Origin: Exophiala sp. HKRS030
Taxonomy: Eukaryota; Ascomycota; Eurotiomycetes; Chaetothyriales; Herpotrichiellaceae
Assembly: GCA_023897205.1 (NCBI GenBank)
Contig: JAHWDD010000004.1
Location: 4,774,001 to 4,838,000 of the forward strand
Direction of reading: 5' to 3'
Length of the DNA stretch: 64,000 nucleotides
Shown here one piece after another: positions 12,604 through 26,399 of the stretch. The translations under genes were made by a program, and so were the position numbers. Below the pieces are notes generated by a model. It had not been told where the DNA came from. It was given only the letters and a program-made list of their open reading frames with translations, and made no database searches. Within the stretch, counting starts at the first letter, position 1. Each line of letters opens with the position of its first letter.

Positions 12604-13230
12604 GGTGGTGCAGAGGCTGTGAAGTAGGGATTAGAAATGTCGTGGGAGGTGAATGAGGTGGTTATTGTACAGTCTGCAAGAGGTGAACTGTTATGCGCCA
12701 GGCATGAATAGTTACAGTTCAAGGAGAGATCTTGGGTATTGGTGTAAAGTGAAGTTCCTTGAGATAATGAAGTTGATACTCCGCAGATATTCGACATTGA
12801 TACTCCGAAATAAAGGAAAGTTTCCCCGATACGATTCCGCCAGCTCCGGAAGCTACAAAATGTCTACTTCAACAACACTTTCCAGCCTGTTTCACCATCT
12901 CAATTGTGACAATATGCTCTTACCATGGCAGATCTGTTATCCAAGCATAGGTCCTGTCCTTACGACTTCTTCATGCTCGCTCCAAATCAATCTGAATTTC
13001 AACCAAGACACCGGCATGCCATATCCCCGTTACGATCCCTTAGCAGGTCCGAATGCGCATGTCTTTAATTAAGCTGGCGTTGATCATAATTCAAGTTCCG
13101 AGCCCAAATTTCGTGTGGCTATGAGATACACCTTGTACAAGGCCAAGCATGTCAAGTCTCTCACTTTGGCCGTGAAAGAATCTAAAAACTTGTGTAAGGA
13201 TTGGGAACTTCCTCTCCGTCGAACTCCTTG
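12604..13230. other. Intergenic, promoter of the PGA2-type gene
   Basis: 627 bp between two leftward genes. It has two ACTCCG-type half motifs near 12776 and 12802. No gene is convincing. Confidence 0.35.
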
Positions 13231-15030
<1,800 letters not shown>

Positions 15031-15760
15031 GTCGAAGAATTCCACTCTGCATACAGATGTCGAAAAGGGCGCTTTGTACTCCGATCCCTTTCCTGTCGGT
15101 CCAAACAAAGCGAGCATTCCCAAGATGACTGGCCAACTAGGCCTCGAAAGGAACTCGAAAGTTATATGGCGCAACCATACTTGACTTGACGTCTAGGGAG
15201 TGCGAGAAAAGTGAAACGACGGTGACAATGCTGAGGGACAAGGAGCCAAGGGATGTGGTTGTTCTGGCTGGCCCCCTTTGCTGGAATGGATCTGATACAC
15301 CAGATTGTGAGTAGGTACTCCGTATGGACTGTGGTACGGAGTACAGAGTTACAGTACAGGAAAGTTACCGCCCGGGAGCTAAGCGAAGCTTCCCTGCCGC
15401 CTCGTGCCTCACTAAATAGTTAAGCAGACCCTCCCCTAACCTTACATGGATAGGCGCCGCTCGGGCCCCATATTTGGCCACTATCGCCAATCTGACATGA
15501 TAACGCAGGCTCATTACTACCGAGTGCCTACTCAGTACAGTACAGCACAGTATTAACCCACAAGATACTCAGTATGGAGAGTCTCATTTCATCCGCCTGT
15601 ATGTATCATCATGCCCCTGTATGCTTTTACAACAGGAATCTAATAGACGCCATACAGGGACTTGGCCACCGTCCTTTGCATATAAACCATTTCGACGCAG
15701 ATCTGTGCCTACTGTACAAGGAGCGACTCAAGTTTGGTCAGTGCCATCTTATCTACTCCG
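15031..15760. promoter_or_regulatory. Divergent promoter region of GH47 and DUF3431 genes, with TACTCCGTA motifs
   Basis: 730 bp between divergent starts. TACTCCGTA at 15316-15324 and its reverse complement TACGGAGTA at 15335-15343 form an inverted pair. Several GTACAGTACAG-like short repeats follow (15345-15360 and 15535-15550). No gene seen. Confidence 0.4.
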
Positions 15761-16669
15761 ATGCTGATGTTAAAGTTGCAATGTCGCTTTTATGTGGTGG
15801 CTGTTATCTTGTTTTTGTTTTTCCTATCCTTCTTCCTCGACACAGATTCAGAACTCAACTTGCCTCTTGCGTTCCGCCAAAACCCCCAAGCATGGATCTA
15901 CTCAGGCCCCGAAGCCGAAGACAAGGCTGTGATTATAGCGAAGATTCAGAGCGACGATGTGAGCTGGGTATTTGAGCATCTCCCAGAGTATGTGCCTCCA
16001 GAACCTTTTCTGTCGCGACTCCGGCGTTTATAACCATGGCTACCCAGTTGGAAGCAAGCTATCTACTACATGACCGAACCCACTGAAGGGAAGCTTCATC
16101 CGCCCCTTAACAAGGGTCGGGAAGCCATGGCATATCTCACGTTCTTAATTGACCACTACAATCAGCTTCCAGCTTACATGGTCTTTGTCCATCCACATCT
16201 GGAAGGTTGGCCTAAAGCATGGCATACGGACAGCCCCGATCACAATCAAGTACTTTCGATCCGATCTTTGAGGTTGGAATATCTTGAACAGCAGGGCTAT
16301 GTCAACATGCGATGTATCCATGACCCAGGCTGTCCCGCTGAGATACAGGTCGATCGACAAGAGGACCACCGCACCACTGAGCACGCCATGAGGGATGCGT
16401 GGCCTTATATGTTTGGAGGCAACTATACAGACATACCCAAGATTATCGCTGAACCATGTTGTTCACAATTTGCCGTTTCGAAAAAGCAAGTCCTCAAACG
16501 CACCAAGTCAGAGTACGAGCACTATCGACAGTGGCTACTGGACACGCCGTTGGATGATGATACAACTGGACGGGTCTTTGAGTATCTGTGGCACGTCATC
16601 TTTGGAAGGGAAGCCGTGCACTGCCCCCCTGTTGAGCAATGCTGGTGTGAGCAATTTGGTCGATGTTGA
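15761..16669 (+). CDS. DUF3431 family type II membrane protein (glycosyltransferase-like)
   Basis: Two exons, 15761-15987 and 16048-16669, over a 60-bp intron; 282 residues. The splice joins WVFEHLP to DWKQAIYYM, restoring the family pattern. A membrane anchor follows the N-terminus (YVVAVILFLFFLSFFL). Conserved DUF3431 stretches are NKGREAMAYLTFLIDHYNQLP, the RLEYLEQQGYVNMRC..DPGCPAEI region, and the end WHVIFGREAVHCPPVEQCWC. No function is established for the family; a Golgi lumenal role is only an inference from the topology. The frame upstream is open from a TTG, so the first ATG (15761, or 15767) was taken. Confidence 0.82.
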
Positions 16670-17575
16670 CCTCAGAATGCGACGTGGCGTCGGACCCATG
16701 AAAGAGTTCAGTGCATTTCTCAACTTTCTGGGTACACAGACCAAGGGAATCCGCGTAACTTCATGCATGCCCCTGGGCTAGAATCAGAACCTGTATTACA
16801 AGAGACCTATTTCCGCCTCGTTGTAAGACTATCTGTGCCTTGTTGCAGGACTAGTTCCGCCTCATTGCAGAAACTACCGTCTGCACAGCTGCAAGAAGAG
16901 ACACGCTACCTAGAGCACAAGACAAGGGTACGGTACTCGCACGGTACAGGGCAGTACGCTCGGCTACGGCGGCAGTCTTATTATGGTTTCATTTCCTGTT
17001 CCACGCGAGCTGCAAGCTCATTTCGATGCCCTTTCCTAGTGACCTTGGCCCTGCGACCAACGTGGCTCGTAACGTCCCATTGAAGAACGCTAGGTTATCT
17101 TTACCAATGAAAGAAATATCTAGTCGCTGGTGGATTGATGATAGTGGATTCCCTAGCCGAAGCCCCAACCCAATGACGATGGCGCTTGATAGGTACGAGA
17201 ATCGAGGCTGCAGAAACCGGGGTCAGGGGACAAAACAGCAAGTACAGAGTTACATTGAACAAGACGAAGGTATACCGTACTTCGTAACAAGATACAGCTC
17301 TTGAGAACGAGACCGACTGATGTTTCGGCCTCTTGGGCTATTCCAGAATCCAGAGTATGGAGTGGTCCAATTTCCACCCACACCGGTCCGGTTGCACTCG
17401 TTCCCTCCGACTTCTAGTCCATTTGGACATGGGCAATACGCCTTATAACTTTTTGCCTTGCCGCTCTGCCAGAATCCTTTCTTTGGCAGGATGCACGCAC
17501 GATAGGTCAACACAATAAGAGAGTACTCGTACGTACGTATACTCCCAAATCCGTGCTCTCCCTTCTCCTCCCACC
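16670..17575. other. Intergenic
   Basis: 906 bp between two rightward genes. Scattered short open frames on both strands show no family resemblance. I see nothing else in it. Confidence 0.35.
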
Positions 17576-18507
17576 ATGGCATTCGTATTCCCACCTCCAG
17601 CTCCAGCGGAAGACGCAGCGGCCAATTTTGCATCGTATGGCATTGGGTCGAGCCTGGCCATATCTTGGACGGGTACCAATTCGACCTGGTCGAACGCGAG
17701 CTTGGTGTTGATGAAGAATGATGCCAACTATACCTGCGATCTTTTGAACCTCGGAGCGGCCTATTGTCAAGCGATACAACGTAGGTCATCACCTCGGAGC
17801 TTCATCCCCCCTCTCATGATCCCAAAAGGGGATGTCGCTCCCCGTTCGTTCTGGATACCGAACTCACCGCCGTCACAGCCTCGTTCAGTGCCACCGAATC
17901 CCACGGGTTTTCCTGGAGGATCACCACGTACGACTACCCCGAGTACCCCGTAGACGCCAACCCATCCTATTACCTGATCATGGGGGCATTCGACACGAGT
18001 GGCGTCGTGGACAAGTTCTACTCTCACGGTTTCTTCATCTATCCACAAGACAGTGTACCGAGTGTCACGTACGACGGTGCATCCACCGCCTCGTCGACGA
18101 CCTCCGTCTCCACGCCCGACTCGTCGTCAACCGCCTCCGCTACCTCGTCCTCGAACGGCCCGCAGTCGTCAGTTTCCTCAACGGCGGCTTCGTCCAGCCC
18201 GACCGCAGGAGCCTCGTCCGGCGGACTCGACGCGGCCACGAAGATCGCCACCGGCGTCGCGGTGGGACTCGGCGTCCCTCTCACCTTCGCCCTGATATTC
18301 GTCGCCTTTTTCTTCTACAAGAAGAGACAAAAGAAACCACATCCGCCCGGCCAAGCTCCGGGGACATCGCCCCAGGGGTCCGAAGTGCGAGAACCTTCAG
18401 AGTTGGCTTCGGCCCGGACACCGATGCCACCTCAGTATAGTTGGCAGTCTTTGAAGACCCGGCCACATCTGTCTGAACTCTCCGGAGATGTGGACTCTGT
18501 GCGATGA
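17576..18507 (+). CDS. Single-pass membrane protein with Ser/Thr-rich stalk
   Basis: Two exons, 17576-17780 and 17879-18507 (98-bp intron); 277 residues. The splice joins YCQAIQ to PSFSATESHGFSWRITTYD, which continues the N-terminal beta-sandwich-like domain (DISWTGTN-type start, DPSYYLIMG-type end). Then come a Ser/Thr stalk (about residues 125-175), a membrane segment (VGLGVPLTFALIFVAFFFY), a basic stop-transfer KKRQKK, and a short cytoplasmic tail. This layout is common for fungal cell-wall or surface sensor-like proteins of unknown role. No signal peptide is visible at the chosen start, so an upstream exon may be missing. Confidence 0.7.
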
Positions 18508-19901
18508 CCAATGCTCAACTAATGGATTTGGTCATTGAGAGAGTAAACATGGCGTCGTGCTTGTTTTGTGGTTCTGCCTTTTTGCGTTCTTGGGGTTTGG
18601 CCATCTGATACCCCCCCCCCCATTTGTGCCTGCTGGAGGCGCCGACTTATGTACATGTATGGAACTGTATGACGTGTGATGTTATGTACTGTATTACCAA
18701 AGTCAGATCTTCTCTTACTCAACCTCTTGGGGCACCCTTGGGCCTCTGAAAAATGTAAAGTAACCTCATATTGAAGGGCAGTGGAGTACATTGACGAATG
18801 GGTTACCTTCCCGACTTGCACATATTAGGTCTATAATCAATTAAGTGATTCCACCAGTTATTCGTGGCCTATATATCATAAAAGTGAGGTTTTCTTCAAC
18901 AATTGATTTGCCTTGATGGCCCAACTACCAAGACTCACCGCGTCGCAATGTGACCTTTGTTACATAACTTGGTTTGGAGGCTGGGCTTATCCTTGGAAAC
19001 CAAGCTTTAGTTGGGATTAAACTGGGAGTCGGGCATGGTTTCCATGACCACTTGCAGCAATCTTCTCTTCCAACAAATGGGGAGATGCGAATGGTGGTCA
19101 TAGTCGGGATAAGTAATAGAAGAGCCTGGGGGTTCGAACGTCCAAACTTTTTGTTTCCCCGGCAGGAATGTTTTTTCTTTTCTTTTCTGTTTTTGTAACA
19201 TTCACTGACCACTTTAGGTATGACAGGTGAAGTGTACTACAAGATCTCAAGTCCACTGATCTGGTCAGACCACGCGTATCTTGGACACGCGTCACGGTGG
19301 AGTGAAGAAGAGTAAGCCTCTGAGAGTGTGAAGAAAAAATAGGAACAGACAGCCAGGACTCGTGCTCACCTGGACTTTCTATTTCGCCATCTCGAGGTCA
19401 GTTGAATACCTGAAATTGTCTTCACAAGTACTCCGTATCATTAATGCTCTTCTTCCCTGTAAACGACGAATCTAATTTATATTGGCCAAGTACGTCCGAA
19501 GTTCAAGAATGTCATACTCGAGGCCCGCTTCTTTCGTCGATCGGGCCGAACCCGCACCCGAATCTGTATCGTCCCTCTCACGACGTAAGTGCTTCTTACT
19601 ATTAGAAACTCTGGGAGATAAAAAATTATTTGGCCCTAGGCAGAAAATACGTGTGACGTTGAAGTTAGTCCAAGTCAAGTCAGCACTGGACGCCTTGAAT
19701 AATCTTCAATCTTGGTATGTACGTCGACTCCGGAGTCTGGAGAACAGTGGCTCAAGACCCACACACTCAACTCCACATTGTCCAAACGATCGATCGACCG
19801 CACTTGTATACGAGGACCCAATTAAAGGTGCTGAGTAAAAAGCACCACCTTTTACTTCTCGCAGGGCATTAAAGTTCTTTACAGAATAAAATAAGCACTG
19901 T

Positions 19902-19960
<59 letters not shown>

Positions 19961-20029
19961 TCCCTTCTCTGCCCTCTTTCTTTACACTGCCCTCGTTGTT
20001 TGTGTGTGCGCGCGTATCGTCAAGACACC
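18508..20029. other. Long intergenic stretch with one weak open frame
   Basis: About 1.5 kb before the hydrolase gene. It has a poly-C run at 18610-18622, a TACTCCGTA nonamer at 19429-19437, and an ATG-initiated open frame at 19509-19838 (109 codons, start MSYSRPASFVDRAEPAPESV). That frame resembles nothing I recognise and is not strong enough to call a gene. Confidence 0.35.
19907..19960 (+). repeat. (CT)n(CA)n microsatellite in the hydrolase promoter
   Basis: About 21 CT units are followed by about 6 CA units, ending 69 bases before the ATG at 20030. Pyrimidine tracts are common in fungal promoters; the length suggests it varies between strains. Confidence 0.9.
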
Positions 20030-20955
20030 ATGTCCACTCTACCGATAATATACATTGTCCACGGATCGTGGCACAGCCCGATCTTTTTCGACCCGGTCAA
20101 GACCCGTCTCGAAAGTCGAGGGTACCAGGTCATCTGTCCCCAATTGCCGTCCATGACCGGCGAACTCCCCGCCGTCAAAACCATGTACGACGACGCCGAC
20201 CCGGTCCGTCGCGACCTGGAGAATCTGATTGAAGACCAAGGTCAGGACGTCTTGTTGGTCATGCACTCGTACGGTGGGATTGTTGGTACACAAGCGGCTG
20301 CGGGACTAGGAAAGGCCGAGAGGCGAGCGGCGGCTGTCGAAAGTCAGCAGCAGCAAGGTTCCAGTAGTGGTGGTGGTGGCGGCGGCGGTGTGATTCGCTT
20401 ACTATACGTCTGCTCCTTCATTTTGACCGAGGATGAACATCTCTGTCAACCACTTGGAGGTGAACCGGCACCGTTTCTCAAGATAGAGGTGAGTAAAATC
20501 CCCTCGACCCAAAACCCGACACCCGATACCTTCGCAGTGAGAACCAAAAAGCGAAAGACGAAGAAAAAAAGAAACTGTAGACGTTGATTCGAAACGTTCA
20601 TTGATTCTTTTGTGTAAAGGAAAACGGAATCTGTATCCCAGTCAACCCCGAACAAGTCTTTTACCAAGACTTGCCGGTCGACGAACAAAAGTACTGGGCC
20701 ACCCAGGTCAAACCTCAACCGCTGATAACTCAGTTCAACCCGATGACAAAAGTCGCATACAAAAACATCCCAGTCAGTTATCTGTACTGCGAAAACGACC
20801 AGGCTTTGCCCTGCAGCATACAAAAGTTCTTCGTCGAGAGGTGCCGCACGACGGTCGACGTGACCACCTTTACTTGTACTGCTGGACATTCTCCTTTTTT
20901 GAGTCAACCGGATTTCTTTGCCGACCTTGTCGTCAAAGTGTCGGCCATGGAATAG
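20030..20955 (+). CDS. Alpha/beta hydrolase-fold protein
   Basis: Two exons, 20030-20488 and 20620-20955; 264 residues. Motifs: the oxyanion-side IVHGSWHSP, the nucleophile elbow VMHSYGGIVG (Ser in G/M-H-S-Y-G), the acid region CENDQALPC and the catalytic His in TAGHSPFLSQP. It belongs to the small esterase-like hydrolases related to plant methylesterases and to fungal proteins of unknown substrate. An insert of poly-Gln and poly-Gly (near residues 107-125) sits between nucleophile and acid. The 131-bp intron removes Lys/Thr-rich sequence that would otherwise end the frame. Convergent with the amino acid permease gene. Confidence 0.85.
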
Positions 20956-21175
20956 ACTTGATCTAGGTTTCACAAGACTTACATGATGACACTGAGAATA
21001 CATCATGACAAGAGAGACATATCACACATGCTTGCATGCCTTTTGGAAAAGGATATGAAATCAAGTCGAGGTCAATAAAGTGACATTCCAATGGCACCTA
21101 TCTTGAGACGACTATACAGCCATCCATTCTCCGTTATCTGTTCCTCCCTCAATGACCTCAATGGCTCGTCAAACA

Positions 21176-23063
21176 CTAGAAAATCATCCTGTAAATGCGG
21201 CGACCTAGACTCAATGACTTTTCTTGTTGTTTCGCCTCCAACTCTTCCGTGGGTCTTCGGCCGACGTCAATGTCCGCGAGTATCTTACCCATGGGTACAT
21301 ACAAGGACCAGTCCTTTTTCCAGACCTTGTAGAATACGTAGAACGGTATCATGACAGGAGCTCCCAAGTAGCTCTCGAAAAAGGTTTCTGCATCCGGTGG
21401 TGACCCGATGGGGAAGAGGGAGACGTAGAATGTGGCGATCAAAGCTAGAACGATCAGAGTCAATCCGATGTAGGACCCAATAATCCCAAAGGAAGATTTG
21501 AAAGGGAGTTCGTCCGTCGTCCGACCAAGCTTTTTCCAAGCACCGCGGAAGCGAATGTGGCAAGCACATATTGAACCCCACGCGAAGAGTTGACTCGGAC
21601 CCCCCAGTGCCAGGAGCCACGTGAACACAACGTCTCCCTGGGCAGACTCATTGATGAATGCAAGGAGACCAGCCGCAAGCTGAATGAGGACACACCACAC
21701 GGGGCGACCTTTCTCGTCGACGTATTGAAGCCATTTAGGACCCATGCCGGCCTGGGCCATGGCTTGCATCGTCCGGGTCGAAGCATAAGTGCAAGAGTTG
21801 GCGACCGAGATGACCGAGATGGTGATGACAGTGTTGAAAACCGACGGAAGGCCTTTGACGCCGGCATATTTCATGGCGAGAACAAAGGGAGACGCCTTTG
21901 TGTTGGCGCCACTTGAACCAAGTAAATCCTTCGAGTTGTTCGGGACGATTATGCCGAGTATGAGAAGAGAGATGATGTAGAAGCACGCTATTCTCCAAAA
22001 CACTTGCTTCGTCGCCTTTGGAATCGCCTGGTAAGGGTTGGCCGCCTCGGCCGCTGCAAGGCCTACCAATTCCGTTCCGCCGAAGCTGAATGCTGCAAGG
22101 ACAAAGACCGAACAGAAGCCTTTGAAGCCTATATCTAGATGTCAACACAGTCCTCTCTGGAACTAATCCTTGACGTACCGTTGCGAAAGGCATAGTTGCC
22201 GTTCTCGCCGTTCCAGAAGCGGAAACCAATGTATCCTCGATCGTCGGTAGGCACACCACCCGTGTTGACGACGATTCCAAAAATGATGAACCCAATAATT
22301 GCAGCAATCTTGACGCAACTGAGGACAAATTCCACTACACAGGGGAAAAATAGTAGTGTCAGAATTGCAAATACATAGGTGTTAGAGCTGCTAACCTTCT
22401 CCATATCCTCTAACACCGAAATAATTGATGATCGATAATAACGTCAAGAACACGGCGATCCAGATGCCAATATTGTATTCGTGCCAGAAGCTTATGGTGA
22501 TACCAGCGGCGGTAATCTCGAATGGGAGGAGCAATAGCCACCCGATTGCGTAGTTCCAGCCCAATGCGAAGGCCCTAGAGTTCCAAGTTAAAAGCCACAT
22601 CGAAGAATGCGCGAGTTCACTTCAACCTTACCATGCCGGATCCAAGAATCTGTATGCGTAGAGAAAGAATGCACCATTGACTGGGTATAGCACTGCCATT
22701 TCACCCAAGGACATGACAGTACACAAGACCATGACACCAGTGATAGCGTAACATAGTACGAGCGAGGCAGGCCCTCCAGACTGTAGGGCTGAGCCAGAGC
22801 CGACAAATAGTCCTGCTCCAATGGCACCACCTGTAACATGTAAGCATGGTCGGATTATAGCTAATGCAAGACGCAGATCGAGACTCACCAATTGCGATCA
22901 TTTGCATATGCCTTCCTTGTAAATGGCGTTTGAGGGGCGCAGCCGTACCATGGCCCTCCTCAACATCGTGTCTCGTGTCATGGTCGGGCTTTTCACTAGT
23001 ATTCTCGTGTAAGCCCTTCGAAGCATCACCAAATGTCGCGAGAGTCGTGTTTTCTGACGCCAT
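21176..23063 (-). CDS. Amino acid permease (AAT/YAT family)
   Basis: Proton-coupled amino acid importer of the plasma membrane. Five exons on the minus strand: 23063-22889, 22830-22632, 22574-22396, 22334-22179 and 22134-21176; 555 residues. All four introns (44-61 bp) join in frame within conserved transmembrane segments: MIAIGGAIGAGLFVGSG, FLDPAWAFALGWNYAIGW, VRGYGEVEFVLSCVK and FRNGDIGFKGFCSVFVLAAF. The soluble N-terminus is charged, and about 12 membrane segments follow, as in fungal general amino acid permeases (Gap1/Agp-like). Substrate range cannot be told from sequence. It is divergent from an FAD oxidoreductase gene that may use the imported compound. Confidence 0.92.
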
Positions 23064-24244
23064 GGCGATGGGTTGTGAATAACGGGAAGTAGAGTCCAAG
23101 ACGAGATGGTCAAATGAAGAGACGAACCGATGCACATCCTCATTAATAAGATAGAAAGGCCGTGGCAATCTACTCGAGGTCGGTCCATGATGCCGATAGA
23201 CTCGCTCAAGTCCTGTCAACTAGCTTGTTCGTGGGGATGTATTACCCCATAGTAACGGTCAATCGTGGAACAAAATCAAGAACGATGTCAAGAGCTATAC
23301 CCTCGCCAGCCATGCGCGGGCTCCCTCTTAGGACAATCTGCCGGCTTATCCAGACTCTGGAGGATACCTGCCGTTTCAAGTCTCCTGTATATCCTGCAAA
23401 TATGCGGAGTAGGTACCCACATAGTCGTTGTCTGGATTGAGCATCGAAATGTAGAATAGTGTCATTTTGTGCCGTAAAGTGGGCAACTTGAAATTCTAAC
23501 GCTGATCACCACGAGCAATCGTGCTGAGGGACCAGAACCACAGTGCCATCGAAACATAAGCGTATAAGTACTCAGCAGACACTAATGTCGAAGCTCTCGC
23601 AAGCCATTTGGCTGTGAATTAGCTGTCAACTTCCGAATACTTTGGAGCGTGGCTTTCGAAGAAGGGGGATAGCCGATGGCAAGTCCAGAGTACACTTGTT
23701 ATAGCCGAACTTAGCGATAGACCAAAGACCTGGTGGTGTAAGAGTGTGTGATTGGCTTTCTGGACAAAGCCGGGATGTGAATTACTCCATATAGCGGGCT
23801 TGGTGGCTAGAGGTGGATGCATGGAGAAGAGCGCTGGCTTTACGGAGTTCTGTGGTCCTATTGATATCGCGGAAAGCCGCCTATCGGTTGTCGGCAGCAG
23901 CCTTTGGGAGTGGTAAGAGGATCGGGTTCGGTGATTCCCTAATGCCCCAGCATGTTCGGAGGGCTCGCGACTCTTTGTGATGAGAGAATGTGTGCCTTTA
24001 GAGATCACGGAAGCTTGTTGTGGACTTGGCAGATATCCCATGTACGGAAGGTACAGCCGAAAAAAAACTTCGCTTTGGTCCAACGGCCAGATCAACGACG
24101 AGTGTTACGATAGTGGCTTTTGGTGGCCTTTACAGACTTGCTTCCGTTGTTTTGATATGCTAGAAATCAGGCTTTAGGGAAGCGTGTCAAGAATATCGTT
24201 AGCAAACTCCAGAGTCGTCAACGACTTGCCGTTGACATTACAAG
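23064..24244. promoter_or_regulatory. Divergent promoter region of permease and FAD oxidoreductase
   Basis: 1,181 bp between divergent start codons. Several GATA/TATC cores, known binding sites of fungal nitrogen regulators, can be seen (for example near 23135, 23195 and 23385). That count is not beyond chance without a test. No gene seen. Confidence 0.35.
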
Positions 24245-25645
24245 ATGGCATTTCCTCACCCACAGCCCATGACGTCCTACTGGCTTTCTGCAGCTGCGGA
24301 CCTGGCCAACCATCGGACGACAGAATCTCTGCCCACGGAAGCAGATGTTGTAATAATAGGGTCTGGATTTTCAGGCTCGGCGGCGGCGTATTTTCTTGCG
24401 ACCCAGAGCAGGACCGGCAACGTCAAATGTCCCTCGACGGTGATTTTAGAAGCTCGTCAGGTCTGTTCTGGAGCCACTGGGCGAAACAGAGGCCATATGA
24501 AACCAGACACCTACTACTCTGCAGCAGAGGCTTATCGAAATTACGGTCCCAAAGTTGCTGATGAGCTAATCCAATTTGAGACTCAACAAATGTTCGACGT
24601 GAAGCGACTTGTGGATGCAGAGAGGATTGATTGTGACTTCGAAATGACGAGAGCCTTCGACGTTTTCACGGATCAGCAGACTGCCGACTCGGTACTGCAA
24701 ACACATAAAGAAATGAAGTCGAAAGGATTCTCCTTTCCTGATGACCTCCACGTCATAACTGACCCCAAGCGGGCAGAACAGATTTCTGGTGTGCGTGGGG
24801 CGAAAGCTGCACTCTCATTCACTGCTGGATCCGTGTGGCCATATAAGATGGTCACTCATCTCCTCCGCCGCAGCATAGAAGAGGGCGTCAATTTGCAGAC
24901 GACCACTCCCGTGCAGCAGATTCTGGGAAACAAAGCGGATGGCAGGTGGACGGTGAAGACGAACAGAGGAAATATTGTGGCAAAGAAAATCATTATGGCG
25001 TCCAATGCATATACAGCCGCATTGTTCCCCGAGTTCAAGGAAAAGATCGTTCCTGTAAGAGGAGTGGTATGCCGAATCTCTGTACCCGAAGGGACAGGGA
25101 AAAGAGCACCACATCTGAACAACACCTATGCCCTTCGATTCAATCCCGAGCACTTTGACTATCTCATCTCCAGAAGTGATGGCAGCATCGTTGTCGGTGG
25201 CGCAGATCGATGTGCTGTGGAGAAGCAGGATTACTGGTACGGCAACACCGACGATTCGCAGCTGATCCCTGAGACCGAGAAATACTTCACGAGATACATG
25301 CAAAGAATGTTCAATGGGTGGGAAGACTCGAAAGCACATATCACCGACATCTGGTCCGGCATCATGGGTTGGTCAAGCGATTCCATGCCGTTTGTTGGGA
25401 AACTACCAGGAAAGCCTGGAATTTTTATAACAGCAGGGTTCACTGGTCACGGCATGCCTCGTATCCTGGGCTGTTCAAAGGCTTTGGTGGAGCTGGTGCA
25501 GTCAGATGGTGAGACAATCGACATGAACACCAAGAATGGGATCCCAACACCATACTTGTTAACGGAAGCAAGGCTCGAAGACAAGACCAACAACATTATC
25601 TCATATGCTCGAAACGTTACGTCCAATCTGAAGTCGAGACTGTGA
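24245..25645 (+). CDS. FAD-dependent oxidoreductase of the DAO family
   Basis: 466 residues, single exon. The Rossmann FAD-binding motif is VVIIGSGFSGSAAAYFL (residues 35-51); the second FAD contact region is CSGATGRNRGHMKPD. The C-terminal half has SGIMGWSSDSMPFVGKLPG and FITAGFTGHGMPR, typical of D-amino-acid-oxidase/sarcosine-oxidase-like flavoproteins that oxidise amines or amino acids. No membrane segment or peroxisomal SKL-type C-terminus: it ends in SRL-stop. SRL is in fact an accepted PTS1-like tripeptide, so peroxisomal location is plausible. Divergence from an amino acid permease suggests uptake plus oxidation of one compound. Confidence 0.88.
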   Translation: MAFPHPQPMTSYWLSAAADLANHRTTESLPTEADVVIIGSGFSGSAAAYFLATQSRTGNVKCPSTVILEARQVCSGATGRNRGHMKPDTYYSAAEAYRNYGPKVADELIQFETQQMFDVKRLVDAERIDCDFEMTRAFDVFTDQQTADSVLQTHKEMKSKGFSFPDDLHVITDPKRAEQISGVRGAKAALSFTAGSVWPYKMVTHLLRRSIEEGVNLQTTTPVQQILGNKADGRWTVKTNRGNIVAKKIIMASNAYTAALFPEFKEKIVPVRGVVCRISVPEGTGKRAPHLNNTYALRFNPEHFDYLISRSDGSIVVGGADRCAVEKQDYWYGNTDDSQLIPETEKYFTRYMQRMFNGWEDSKAHITDIWSGIMGWSSDSMPFVGKLPGKPGIFITAGFTGHGMPRILGCSKALVELVQSDGETIDMNTKNGIPTPYLLTEARLEDKTNNIISYARNVTSNLKSRL

Positions 25646-26399
25646 GATCGACAGGGTTTGGGAGAAATAGACTTGTCGCATTGTCGACCGCGCGCCAATG
25701 TTGGTGCTGCACATGCCACTGACAAGACATTAAAGAAGCGAACATGTTAGAAACCTGTCAGAAGACGTGTTTCCCAGTGTAGCCTTACCCTGTACCGGGA
25801 TACATGGTACAAGATATTCCCAGGTTACTTCGGTAGTCGCGAGCGAAAAACCTGTCGTCGCTCTTCTCTTTTTGATTAGCCGCCCGCCGCTTTGCTCACC
25901 CTCGGCTCACCTGCCGCTCCCTGAGCGATCCCGGAGCGCTCCCTGAGGACTGCCTGAGCACTTGGACTTCTTTCTTCCTCTTCATTCACAACACCAACTT
26001 TCGTCAACTTTAGACGATGGGACCCGTTTGGGATACTGGGGGATCCCAATCCGGCCCCCGATCTAATGCGCTCGAACTGCTCAGTCGTGCGCCTCCTGCG
26101 CTGCTCTCTTGCGTGGCAATGATGGATCGCCGCCCACTTCGTTCGAACGCCTGGTGGAAAGCCGGCCTTGTGGTGGTCCTCTGGGACATAAGTACAACCC
26201 CTTCGCTCGCTACCTGTTCCCCTTCCACTTAGTAGTTGAGCCTGGAATTTTTGCCAGAAAGTTGGGTTTGCAGTCGTCACTACGGCGTTCACGCCCTCTG
26301 TATTTCCATTTCAAGGCTCTCATCGATTGTCCTTCTTCCTAAGCGTGTTTTCCCCCAACGAGTTTCCGTTCGCTCTCAGCCGTACTATTTCTGCGCCCG
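25646..26399. other. Junction between host genes and the candidate mobile element
   Basis: 754 bp between the FAD oxidoreductase stop and the recombinase ATG. In known Starships the captain is the first gene inside the 5' edge, so the insertion edge should lie here. Short direct repeats GCTCCCTGAG occur at 25916-25925 and 25938-25947. TTAC-type sequences occur (for example 25825), but I cannot fix the target site. An ATG-initiated 71-codon frame at 26017 has no recognisable product. Confidence 0.35.

Noticed and set aside
19509..19838. 109-codon frame with a 21-base gtaagt...tag segment that looks like a tiny intron
   Set aside because: 21 bases is far below any fungal intron and the frame is open without splicing; no homology recognised, so not called as a gene.
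23064..24244. Cluster of GATA sites as nitrogen-regulation proof
   Set aside because: GATA cores are expected by chance about every 128 bases on two strands; no dense cluster stands out.
25825..25836. TTAC-type sequence as the Starship target site
   Set aside because: TTAC is too short and common, and without the right end or an empty site the true target duplication cannot be recognised.
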